From contig JAAXGF010000064.1 in the NCBI GenBank assembly GCA_012267605.1, forward strand, positions 1-19,922: a stretch of 19,922 bases of DNA, in the 5' to 3' direction. The translations under genes and the position numbers were made by a program. The stretch is from Alphaproteobacteria bacterium. GTDB lineage: Bacteria > Pseudomonadota > Alphaproteobacteria > JAAXGF01. The notes under the pieces were generated by a model. It saw only the letters and a program-made list of their open reading frames with translations, searched no databases and was not told the DNA's origin. Of this stretch, positions 7,013-14,712 are shown piece after piece. How positions within the stretch are numbered: position 1 is the first letter of the stretch; every line of letters begins with the position of its first letter.

Positions 7013-8662
7013 ATGCTTTCGGCCACGGTTTCACGGTTTTGGCATGGGCTGGGTACTTTGAGCGGTGCGGCCGCCGCCGCACGCAAGTTCGTATACCGCT
7101 CCCGCGTCTATCGAGCCATTTTACGATCCCATTTACCGCGCCTCTCGGCCAGGCCACCGCAGGATCCGTGGCCTGCCAATCCGGCGCGTCTAATGGCGCT
7201 TGGGCGCGGTTGCTATGATTTTGCCGGCCAGCAGATTAACGCCGTCGGCGGACTTCCCTGGTTTCCAACCGCGGCGACGTTCCACTGGGTCGAGGAGGCG
7301 CACGGGTTCTCCTGGTTGCGCGATCTCGCGGCAGCCGACGCCCCTGATGAGGCTCGCGAGCTGGTTTCGGACTGGATCGCCCACTGTGGTGCTTGGCACC
7401 CAGTTTCGTGGCGCCCCGACGTTCTGGGCCGCCGCTTGACCTCCTGGCTAAGTCACGCTGATTTCCTGCTCCGCGGTGCGGACATGGGCTTCGAACGTTG
7501 GTTCATCGGCAGCCTTGGCGCTCAGGCAACCCACTTGTCGCGTTCCATCGATGAGGGGCCGGCCGGCGCCGAGCGATTGGCCGCCGCGGTCGGATTACTC
7601 TATTCGGGGCTCTACCTTTCAGAAGGGGAACGGCGGCTAAACAAGGCTGTGGATATTTTGGATCAGGCCGTGGCGGAACAGATTTTGGGCGATGGCTCGC
7701 ATATTGAGCGCAGTCCATCGATTCACTTGGACGTCCTATGTCTACTAATCGTTGCCCGTGACGCCTTGAAGAACGCTGCGGAGCGCGCGCCCTCGGGACT
7801 CCCCGGTGCCATAGAGCGGATGAGCCGCATTCTGCTTACGTACCGACATGGCGACGGCAGATTGGCGTTGTTCAATGATTCATGCGAAGAAAATGTCGCG
7901 CTGATCGAGACGGCGCTGAGGCTTGCCGACGCCGGAGATTGGCCCGCCGCGAACTCTACAAATATCGGTTTTCAGAGCCTCGCTGCAGGCGATACCCTAG
8001 TGATCATGGATGCCGGTATGCCGCCGCCGGCTTCCGTTAGCTATCGAACTCACGCCGGATCGCTCTCCTTTGAACTCAGCGACGGCGATAATCGGGTGAT
8101 CGTAAATTGCGGTGGGCGTGGTGGGCCGTCCAGTGATTGGGTAACTGCACTGAGGGCCACCGCCGCCCATTCGACGGTGTCCGTGGGAAACACAGACTCC
8201 GTCGGATTCGCCGATGATGGTTCGGTGTGCCGGCCACCCGCGGGAGTCACCTGCAATCGCCACGACGAGAACGGCAATATTTGGATTGAATCGAGTCACG
8301 ATGGATACCAAGAGGACTTCGAGACCGTGCATGAACGCCGATTATTTCTCACCGCAAACGGTGCTGAATTGCGCGGTGAGGACAATCTCGTGGGCCCGGC
8401 CGACCATCCTTTCGCGGCACGTTTTCATTTACATCCCGGGGTTGATGCGGCGATCGACGATGTTGGCGTGACCCTGCGGCTGAAAAGTGGTTCTCGTTGG
8501 AAGTTCCGTGTTGTGGGTGGCGTTTTAAGCCTCGCCGAGAACGTTTATATGGGACGCGTGGGCAGCGGTGCGGCCAGCCACCAAATTGTTGTCCGAGGCA
8601 CCACGTCACATAACAAGACGACGATAAAATGGGCGCTCACCCGGGAATCAACCGAAGGCTAA
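7013..8662 (+). CDS. Heparinase II/III family protein
   Basis: A 549-residue protein of the heparinase II/III-like type, a family of polysaccharide lyases that cut uronic-acid-containing chains. The N-terminal alpha/alpha-toroid (about 50-310) includes HWVEEAHGFSWLRDL, GLLYSGLYLSEGE (194-206) and the likely active-site stretch DGSHIERSPSIHLDVL (227-242). The C-terminal beta-sandwich (about 330-545) includes THAGSLSFEL, AHSTVSVGNTDS (385-396) and ARFHLHPGV (469-477). No clear signal peptide or membrane helix is seen at the basic N-terminus, so its location is uncertain. Genes of this type follow rsmB in many alphaproteobacteria, often with purH next, which is not present here. Its substrate is unknown; an envelope or capsule glycan is plausible. 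Confidence 0.88.
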   Translation: MLSATVSRFWHGLGTLSGAAAAARKFVYRSRVYRAILRSHLPRLSARPPQDPWPANPARLMALGRGCYDFAGQQINAVGGLPWFPTAATFHWVEEAHGFSWLRDLAAADAPDEARELVSDWIAHCGAWHPVSWRPDVLGRRLTSWLSHADFLLRGADMGFERWFIGSLGAQATHLSRSIDEGPAGAERLAAAVGLLYSGLYLSEGERRLNKAVDILDQAVAEQILGDGSHIERSPSIHLDVLCLLIVARDALKNAAERAPSGLPGAIERMSRILLTYRHGDGRLALFNDSCEENVALIETALRLADAGDWPAANSTNIGFQSLAAGDTLVIMDAGMPPPASVSYRTHAGSLSFELSDGDNRVIVNCGGRGGPSSDWVTALRATAAHSTVSVGNTDSVGFADDGSVCRPPAGVTCNRHDENGNIWIESSHDGYQEDFETVHERRLFLTANGAELRGEDNLVGPADHPFAARFHLHPGVDAAIDDVGVTLRLKSGSRWKFRVVGGVLSLAENVYMGRVGSGAASHQIVVRGTTSHNKTTIKWALTRESTEG

Positions 8663-9930
8663 AGTTCCCAGCGGCGCATTCCTTCAGGCAACGGTATATG
8701 GCGCCACATGGCACGGACGTCGGCAACTAAGGCGTTTGCGGCACCAAGCCTTGCAAAGGTCTCGGCGGCGAAACTTCGATAATCCTCGTGGGCAACCGTA
8801 CCGACGATGCCGTCGAATCCACGGGCCTCTCCGAGATCGCCGATGAGAGCGTCGCCGTATAACGCTGCGGCCTCGGACTGATCAGCGCGTGGATCGTGCA
8901 CCGTCACTTTCGCGCCCCGGCGGCGCAGAGACGCAACCACGTCAACGATGCCGGAATTTCTTAAGTCCGGAACATTCTCCTTGAAGGTGAGGCCGAGCAC
9001 CAAAACGCGGTCGCCGTTAAGTCGTTGGGCGATTTCTCCGGCTACAAATTCCCCCATGAAATCGTTGATCCTTCGACCCGCGAGGATGATTTCGGGCTCG
9101 TACCCCACTTGTTTAGCGCGCCAAGCCAAATAGTACGGGTCAATGCCAATACAGTGGCCTCCCACCAGCCCGGGACGAAAATTTAGGAAATTCCATTTCG
9201 TCGCAGCGGCCTCAAGCACGTCGTAGCTCGATATATCGAGCTTGTGGAAAATACGCGTCACTTCGTTGATGAAGGCGATGTTGATATCCCGTTGGGCGTT
9301 CTCGATTACCTTTGCCGCTTCAGCAGTCTTGATATCGCGGGCAACGAAAACCCCGGCCTCTGTGATGCCGCCGTAAAGATCGGCAAGGGCCTTGGCGACC
9401 GCCGACGTTTGCCCAGCGACGACCTTGACAATCTTCTCTATGGCGTGCTCACGGTCCCCAGGGTTTATACGTTCCGGCGAATAACCGAGGAAGAAATCCT
9501 GGCCACATGAGAGACCTGAGGCCGATTCCAGGATGGGGCCGCAGATTTCTTCGGTAACCCCGGGGTAGACCGTGCTCTCGAAAACGACGACCGTACCGGC
9601 GCGTATGCATCGGCCGACGGTTTGCGCGGCACCCCGCACAAATCCGAGATCCGGCTGGTTGCTCTCGTTCACCGGCGTTGGCACGGTGACGATAAACAGA
9701 TCGCTTCCCGCCATCTGGGCCGCGTCGTCGACAAGCGTAAGCGAACTCTCGCACAAAGTTTCGGCATCGATTTCACCGGTGCGATCGTCGTTGTCGCGCA
9801 GCTCCTTCACGCGGGCTGCGTCCTGGTCGTAACCGATGACTCGGTGCCGGCGGCGGGCCAAAGCGATCGCAAGAGGAAGGCCGACATAGCCTAGTCCGAT
9901 CACAGATATGCGCTGGAACTCAAACGTCAT
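8659..9930 (-). CDS. Nucleotide-sugar (UDP-HexNAc/UDP-glucose-type) 6-dehydrogenase
   Basis: A 423-residue NAD-dependent enzyme that oxidises C6 of a UDP-sugar to a uronic acid in two steps. It has the N-terminal Rossmann motif GLGYVGLPLA (12-21), VTVPTPVNE (81-89), ESTVYPG (118-124), EAAKVIENAQRDINIAFINE (204-223), and the catalytic cysteine Cys260 in GGHCIGIDPYYLAW. The C-terminal UDP-binding domain has LGLTFKENVPDLRNS (312-326). The layout, the sequence around Cys260 and the short C-terminus resemble TviB/WbpO/WbpA enzymes acting on UDP-GlcNAc or UDP-GalNAc. UDP-glucose dehydrogenase cannot be excluded. No glycosyltransferases or other sugar genes adjoin it. It converges on the heparinase gene with a 4-base overlap at CTAA. 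AGGT lies about 8 bases before the ATG. Confidence 0.93.
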   Translation of the reverse strand: MTFEFQRISVIGLGYVGLPLAIALARRRHRVIGYDQDAARVKELRDNDDRTGEIDAETLCESSLTLVDDAAQMAGSDLFIVTVPTPVNESNQPDLGFVRGAAQTVGRCIRAGTVVVFESTVYPGVTEEICGPILESASGLSCGQDFFLGYSPERINPGDREHAIEKIVKVVAGQTSAVAKALADLYGGITEAGVFVARDIKTAEAAKVIENAQRDINIAFINEVTRIFHKLDISSYDVLEAAATKWNFLNFRPGLVGGHCIGIDPYYLAWRAKQVGYEPEIILAGRRINDFMGEFVAGEIAQRLNGDRVLVLGLTFKENVPDLRNSGIVDVVASLRRRGAKVTVHDPRADQSEAAALYGDALIGDLGEARGFDGIVGTVAHEDYRSFAAETFARLGAANALVADVRAMWRHIPLPEGMRRWEL

Positions 9931-10118
9931 AGAACGGACCTGAATCCGAAGGATTGCCTATTGATGCGTCCATCACTTTTCAGTAATTCCATTCGGCCAA
10001 ATGAGAAAGTCAACACGTCCGCGCCACCTGCACAAGCCATTATGAACGAGTTTGTCGTTGATCGAGGCGTTTGCAATCTGGCCGTATCCGAAGGCACGCC
10101 TCGCCAAGGATGATAATC
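9931..10118. promoter_or_regulatory. Divergent intergenic region, sugar dehydrogenase / MMPL exporter
   Basis: This 188-base gap should carry the promoters for both divergent genes. On the plus strand TTGTCG with AATCTG 17 bases on is the best pair. On the minus strand a good TTGACT is present but without a convincing -10 box. Bases 10089-10103 are a 15-base exact match to 4682-4696, in the pheS leader. Confidence 0.3.
10106..10110 (+). promoter_or_regulatory. Ribosome-binding site for the MMPL exporter
   Basis: AAGGA lies 8 bases before the ATG at 10119. It selects that ATG over the in-frame ATG at 10110, which overlaps the site itself, and over an in-frame TTG at 10071. Confidence 0.65.
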
Positions 10119-12458
10119 ATGCCAGTCATCCGAACTCTGACCGACCGCATTGCAGCAGATCTCGGCGACAGGGTGATCCGACATCGTTGGCTCATTGTAC
10201 TGGCGATGTTAGCGATTGCGGTGGCGGCGTCGAACGGCGTGCGTTATCTCGAGTTCTCGAACAATTATCGGGTATTCTTCAGCGAAAAAAACCCGGAATT
10301 GGTGGCTTTCGAGCAGTTTCAGAAGACGTATACGAAGAACGACAACATCCTTTTCGTTCTGCAAGCCAAGGAAGGGGAAATCTTCACGCCGCGGATCTCG
10401 GCCGCGATCGAAGCGTTGACCGACGAGGCGTGGAAGATTCCGTTCGCTATTCGGGTCGACTCGGTCACCAATTTTCAGCACAGCTGGGCTGACGGCGACG
10501 ATCTCACGGTCGAGAATTTGGTTCGCAATGGCGCCGAGCTTGCGCCCGATATTCTCGTCCGCCGGCAGACGATCGCCCTCGCCGAGCCGTTGCTAAATGG
10601 CAACCTAATCGCGCCTGATGCCCGTACGACCGGCATCAACGTCACGCTGCAGTATCCAGAGCAAAGCCTGACCGAAATACCCGAGGCGGTTGGTTTCGCC
10701 CGTGGCCTGGCCGCCAAATTTCGGACTGATTACCCTGAACTGCGTGTCGTGCTCTCCGGCATTTCGATGCTCAATCACGCCTTCGCCGAATCCGGTCAAG
10801 CCGACGCGGTGACCCTAATTCCGATCATGTACGCGGTATTGATCGTTGTCATGATCATCGCCTTGCGCAGCGTTTGGGGTGGTTTGTCGACACTCTTGGT
10901 CATCGGATTTTCGACCGTATCCGCGATGGGTCTCGCCGGTTATGCCGGCATAAAATTGACGCCAATTTCGATCTGCGCGCCTACCATTATTCTGACCCTC
11001 GCGATCGCTGATTCGGTACATGTCCTGATGTCAATGCTCGAGCTCATGCGCGAGGGCAAGGACAAGTTGACCGCCTTAAAGGAGAGCATTTTCATCAACT
11101 TTCTGGCGGTCACAATCACCAGCTTGACGACGATCATCGGTTTCCTGACGCTCAATTTCTCCGACGCGCCGCCGTTCTGGGACTTGGGAAATATCACCGC
11201 GATGGGGATCGCGGCCGCCTGGATGTTTTCGCTGCTGTTCATGCCAGCTGTGGCGAGCCTACTTCCATTCCGGGTTAAAGTCCGAGCCGCTAGCACCCAG
11301 GTCCATGAAGGTGCTCTGGAACGCCTGGCTGGCTGGGTAGTTGCGCATTATCGGGCCGTTCTAATCGGCACCGGAGCACTGACCATTATCCTAATCGCCG
11401 CTGTGCCGACTCTTAAACTCGACGATTCCTGGGTGGAATACTTCGACCAAGGGATGACTTTCCGCAATGACACCGATTTCGCCACCAAGTATCTGAGCGG
11501 CCCTTACCCGATCGAATTCTCGATCAAGGCCGAAGAACCAGGCGGTATCAGCGAGCCGACATACTTGCAGAAATTGGAGACCTTCACCGCATGGCTCCGG
11601 ACGCAACCGGAAATTCGCCACGTCTACAGCGTGACAGATATCTTTAAGCGCCTGAACAAGAACATGCACGGCGACGATTCTGACTGGTATGTCATCCCCG
11701 ATCAGCGCGATTTAGCCGCCCAATACTTGGTGCTCTACGAGTTATCGCTGCCTTATGGCCTGGACCTCAACGACCGGATGAGCATCGACAAGAGTGCAAC
11801 CCGAGTGACCGCAACCCTCGACGACGTATCGACGGTCGAGGTCCGTGATTTCATCGGCCGCGCTGAGGGGTGGCTGGCGAAAAACGCGCCGAGCCACATG
11901 CATGCCTCGCCAACCGGTTCGCCGGTCATGTTCTCGTATATCTCGCAGCGAAACATCGAGAGCATGCTGCGGGGTAATCTTTTCGCCGTGGTTCTGATTG
12001 CGGCTGTTATGGCACTCAGCTTGCGTAGCTTACCGCTCGGCATACTGAGTCTTGTTCCCAACGCTGTACCCATCCTCATGACCTTTGGGGTATGGGCCCT
12101 GACTGTGGGCCAAGTGGGCATGGCTGCAGCCACCGTTTCCGCGACATCGCTAGGGATCATCGTCGATAACACCGTCCATTTTATGACCAAGTATTTGCGC
12201 GCGCGGCGTGACCGTGAATTCGGTCGACCGAAAGCAATCCGCTATGCGTTCCGTATGGTGGGCGCCGCGATCGCGGCGAACGCGGCGATTCTGGCCTTGG
12301 GCTTCGCCGTTCTGGCCGCCTCAACCTTCCGGATCAATGCGGAACTGGGACTATTGACCGCTCTGGCGATTATCATTGCGCTTGCCGTTGACTTCCTTCT
12401 TTTGCCAGCACTCCTGTTGATTGGATACGAAAAGGAAAAAGCACATGCCAGGGTCTAG
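10119..12458 (+). CDS. MMPL/RND superfamily exporter
   Basis: A 779-residue inner-membrane protein with the RND plan of 12 helices. Helix 1 is near 24-42, followed by a large periplasmic loop (about 45-228). Helices 2-6 fall at about 231-382, helix 7 near 412-430, a second periplasmic loop at about 434-615, and helices 8-12 at about 618-769. The paired motifs are IADSVHVLM (296-304) in helix 4 and GIIVDNTVHFMTKYLR (679-694) in helix 10. Their acidic residues (Asp298 and Asp683) fit proton-relay positions. This branch (MmpL/HpnN-like) moves lipids or hydrophobic molecules, driven by the proton gradient. The downstream LolA-like gene overlaps its end by 14 bases, so the two are very probably one machine. 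No membrane-fusion protein or outer-membrane channel is nearby. The substrate is not readable from sequence. Confidence 0.92.
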   Translation: MPVIRTLTDRIAADLGDRVIRHRWLIVLAMLAIAVAASNGVRYLEFSNNYRVFFSEKNPELVAFEQFQKTYTKNDNILFVLQAKEGEIFTPRISAAIEALTDEAWKIPFAIRVDSVTNFQHSWADGDDLTVENLVRNGAELAPDILVRRQTIALAEPLLNGNLIAPDARTTGINVTLQYPEQSLTEIPEAVGFARGLAAKFRTDYPELRVVLSGISMLNHAFAESGQADAVTLIPIMYAVLIVVMIIALRSVWGGLSTLLVIGFSTVSAMGLAGYAGIKLTPISICAPTIILTLAIADSVHVLMSMLELMREGKDKLTALKESIFINFLAVTITSLTTIIGFLTLNFSDAPPFWDLGNITAMGIAAAWMFSLLFMPAVASLLPFRVKVRAASTQVHEGALERLAGWVVAHYRAVLIGTGALTIILIAAVPTLKLDDSWVEYFDQGMTFRNDTDFATKYLSGPYPIEFSIKAEEPGGISEPTYLQKLETFTAWLRTQPEIRHVYSVTDIFKRLNKNMHGDDSDWYVIPDQRDLAAQYLVLYELSLPYGLDLNDRMSIDKSATRVTATLDDVSTVEVRDFIGRAEGWLAKNAPSHMHASPTGSPVMFSYISQRNIESMLRGNLFAVVLIAAVMALSLRSLPLGILSLVPNAVPILMTFGVWALTVGQVGMAAATVSATSLGIIVDNTVHFMTKYLRARRDREFGRPKAIRYAFRMVGAAIAANAAILALGFAVLAASTFRINAELGLLTALAIIIALAVDFLLLPALLLIGYEKEKAHARV
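12433..12437 (+). promoter_or_regulatory. Ribosome-binding site for the LolA-like gene
   Basis: AAGGA sits 7 bases before the ATG at 12445, inside the last codons of the MMPL gene. It supports 12445 over the in-frame TTG at 12421 and suggests translational coupling. Confidence 0.65.
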
Positions 12459-13284
12459 AATCTTGCTGGTCACGCCGAAATGTGCGCGCGTTGTACTTAG
12501 CAATATAGTGTTGGGATTAGCAGCGATGTTTGTCAATTTGAACGTTTGCCTGGCAGCGACCCTCGAGGAAAAGGGTTATGAAATTGCCGCGCGCAGCGAC
12601 CGAAGTGACCGTGGATTCGGTGACAGCAAAGTCAACCTCAAGATGATTCTTCGGAACGCAGCAGGGGCTGAGGCTACCCGGACTCTGGAATTTCGAACTC
12701 TTGAAATCCCTGACGAGGACGTCGGCGACAAGAGTCTGATCATTTTCGATACGCCACGCGACATCGATGGGACAGCGCTCCTATCGCACGCTAAAATTCT
12801 TGAGGCCGACGATCAATGGCTCTATTTGCCAGCGCTCAAACGGGTAAAGCGAATCTCTTCGGTCAACAAGTCCGGTCCATTCATCGGCAGCGAGTTCGCC
12901 TTCGAGGATTTCACCGCGCTTGAATTGAATAAATGTTCTTACAAGTTCCTTCGCGAGGAGGCATGCGGCGAGCTCGCCTGCGACGTCATCGAACGCTTTC
13001 CGCGCTACGAGTATTCCGGATACACGCGTCTCGTTACCTGGATTGACACGGAGGTTTTCCAAATCCGTAAGGTCGCGTTCTATGACCGCCGCGGGGATCC
13101 GCTAAAGACGCTCACGCTGGAGGGTTACAAGAATTACGAGGGAAATTTTTGGCGGGCCCATAGGCTAGCCATGGTCAACCACCAGACAGGCAAGAGTACC
13201 GATCCGATCTATGGCGACTACACATTCGGCGCCGGCCTGAACGACAACGATTTCGTCAAGGGTGTGTTGAAACGCGTTCGTTAA
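12445..13284 (+). CDS. Secreted LolA-like (outer membrane lipoprotein-sorting protein) family protein
   Basis: A 279-residue protein with an N-terminal signal peptide: basic start, a hydrophobic stretch at about 17-34, and likely cleavage after CLA at residue 37. The mature part is a LolA-like half-barrel, usually annotated as outer membrane lipoprotein-sorting protein. Supporting motifs are DQWLYLPALKRVKRI, the family hallmark GPFIGSEFAFEDF, LVTWIDTEVFQIRKVAFYDRRGD, and the C-terminal YTFGAGLNDNDFVKGVLKR. Such proteins are commonly encoded beside MMPL-type RND exporters and are thought to accept or carry lipid-like cargo across the periplasm. That role is inferred, not shown. It is not true LolA. 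Its stop lies 10 bases from the convergent antiporter stop, leaving no room for a separate terminator. Confidence 0.88.
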   Translation: MPGSRILLVTPKCARVVLSNIVLGLAAMFVNLNVCLAATLEEKGYEIAARSDRSDRGFGDSKVNLKMILRNAAGAEATRTLEFRTLEIPDEDVGDKSLIIFDTPRDIDGTALLSHAKILEADDQWLYLPALKRVKRISSVNKSGPFIGSEFAFEDFTALELNKCSYKFLREEACGELACDVIERFPRYEYSGYTRLVTWIDTEVFQIRKVAFYDRRGDPLKTLTLEGYKNYEGNFWRAHRLAMVNHQTGKSTDPIYGDYTFGAGLNDNDFVKGVLKRVR

Positions 13285-13294
13285 ACCGCGGCGT

Positions 13295-14668
13295 TCAATT
13301 TTTCCGCGTAAACGACCAGCGTAAGCCTATCGGCGCGATGAAGGTGGTGACTACGGCGGTCACTACGATGGCGGAGAATACGCTATCGGGAATGGCGCCG
13401 ACCGCCTTGCCAATGCTGGCGAAGACGAGTCCCTCGACTCCGCTCGGCGCCAAGCCGAACCCGAGGTGGCGCCAATCAACTTCGCCGGCGGCGGCCAGGC
13501 CGGCAAAAAGGTTGCCCACAAACAAAACGCCGCACATGGCCACGACCAACACCACCGTGCCGGGCTCCAGCAAGGCGCTTAAGTTTACCTGCATGCCCAT
13601 GAGCACGAAGAATACAGGGGCGAAAATCGATTCGAACGACCGTAGAAGATTTTCAAGGGAGGGGCCAGGGTCGGAAAAGCGGCGGAATTTATCCTCGCTC
13701 AGAATCAAGCCGGCGGCGAAGGAGCCGACAATTGCCTCGAGGCCGATGAACTCGGTGAGCCAAGCCAAGACGCACAAGAGAAACATCGGAAAAACCACTC
13801 TGTAGGTATGGGGATCCAGAAAACGGAATACGGCGACGCCCATCTCGGCCAAGCGATCTCCGTACAACAACACGACGGTAAAAAAGACCGCAGAAAGTGC
13901 GCAAACCGATACGATCTTACTTCCATCCACATGACCAGAAGTCACCAAGCCGACAACGACGGTCAACACAATGATCGCGAGAACGTCGTCGATGAACCCT
14001 GCCGACAGAATGAACCGCCCTTCCGGGCTCGTGTCCTGGCCCATTTCATCGAGGATACTCGCGGTGATACCGATCCCCGTGGCGGACATAATCACGCCGA
14101 CAAAAAGATGAGTCTCTATGGATTCGTCGGGCAACAGAACATGGGCCACGGCGAGGCCCAGAAGAAGCGGCGCGACAACGGCGACGGCGGCGACCGGCAG
14201 TGTCTTTCCACCTAGCGCACGCATGTCATCAGTGCTTGTGTGCAGCCCCGCCAACGATAGCAGCAACAGCACCCCCAAATGGGAAAACAGCCACAGTGCG
14301 ATACCGCCGACCACGTAAAGTGCTCCCCTTTCGCCGGTCATCGCGCTACTGAGTTTTTCGGGAACGCTCGCCAATTCCCCAGGCGAGGCTACTTTCTCGG
14401 TTGCATCTGCAAGAGAAAGGCCAGTGTGCCACACTTCGGCGAAAACGTGGCCGAGTACATCTAAGTGCATGATCATGACAAATATCGGTGGGCCAAACCA
14501 ATAGCCTAGATTGCCGATGATGATGCCGACGGCGATTTCGCCAACAATGCCAGGTTGGCCTATTCCCTGCGCCAACCAACGGCCTACCGTACCAGCGAGA
14601 AAGACAATTGCCGTAACGAGGATGACGTAGGTGAACGCATTTGCGTGACCGGCGAAATCCCCTGGCAT
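13295..14668 (-). CDS. CPA2-family cation:proton antiporter
   Basis: A 457-residue integral membrane protein, about 12-13 helices, of the monovalent cation:proton antiporter-2 type (NapA/KefB-like). The helix-2 signature GQPGIVGEIAVGIIIGNLGYW (37-57), AGLHTSTDDMR (140-150), the unwound-helix motif SATGIGITASIL (195-206) and FIDDVLAIIV (225-234) are visible. The adjacent Asp pair at 227-228 is the ion-binding feature of electrogenic Na+/H+ exchangers; KefC-like channels have Gln-Asp there. No RCK/TrkA-N domain is attached. A polar segment of about 30 residues (87-116) between the second and third helices is longer than I expect. It starts 44 bases after the WD40 gene on the same strand, so co-transcription is likely. 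Which ion it carries is not determined. Confidence 0.9.
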   Translation of the reverse strand: MPGDFAGHANAFTYVILVTAIVFLAGTVGRWLAQGIGQPGIVGEIAVGIIIGNLGYWFGPPIFVMIMHLDVLGHVFAEVWHTGLSLADATEKVASPGELASVPEKLSSAMTGERGALYVVGGIALWLFSHLGVLLLLSLAGLHTSTDDMRALGGKTLPVAAVAVVAPLLLGLAVAHVLLPDESIETHLFVGVIMSATGIGITASILDEMGQDTSPEGRFILSAGFIDDVLAIIVLTVVVGLVTSGHVDGSKIVSVCALSAVFFTVVLLYGDRLAEMGVAVFRFLDPHTYRVVFPMFLLCVLAWLTEFIGLEAIVGSFAAGLILSEDKFRRFSDPGPSLENLLRSFESIFAPVFFVLMGMQVNLSALLEPGTVVLVVAMCGVLFVGNLFAGLAAAGEVDWRHLGFGLAPSGVEGLVFASIGKAVGAIPDSVFSAIVVTAVVTTFIAPIGLRWSFTRKN

Positions 14669-14712
14669 CGGTTACCCGGTTGGGGAAACGAGGCGGTTTG
14701 GGTCAGCCAACA

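Noticed and set aside
10071..10118. An earlier TTG start for the MMPL exporter
   Set aside because: The added 16 residues are unlike the family, and a good ribosome-binding site lies before ATG 10119.
13338..13805. A 155-codon open frame on the + strand opposite the antiporter
   Set aside because: It is antisense to a clear membrane-protein gene and shows a Thr/Lys/Pro-rich composition typical of antisense frames.
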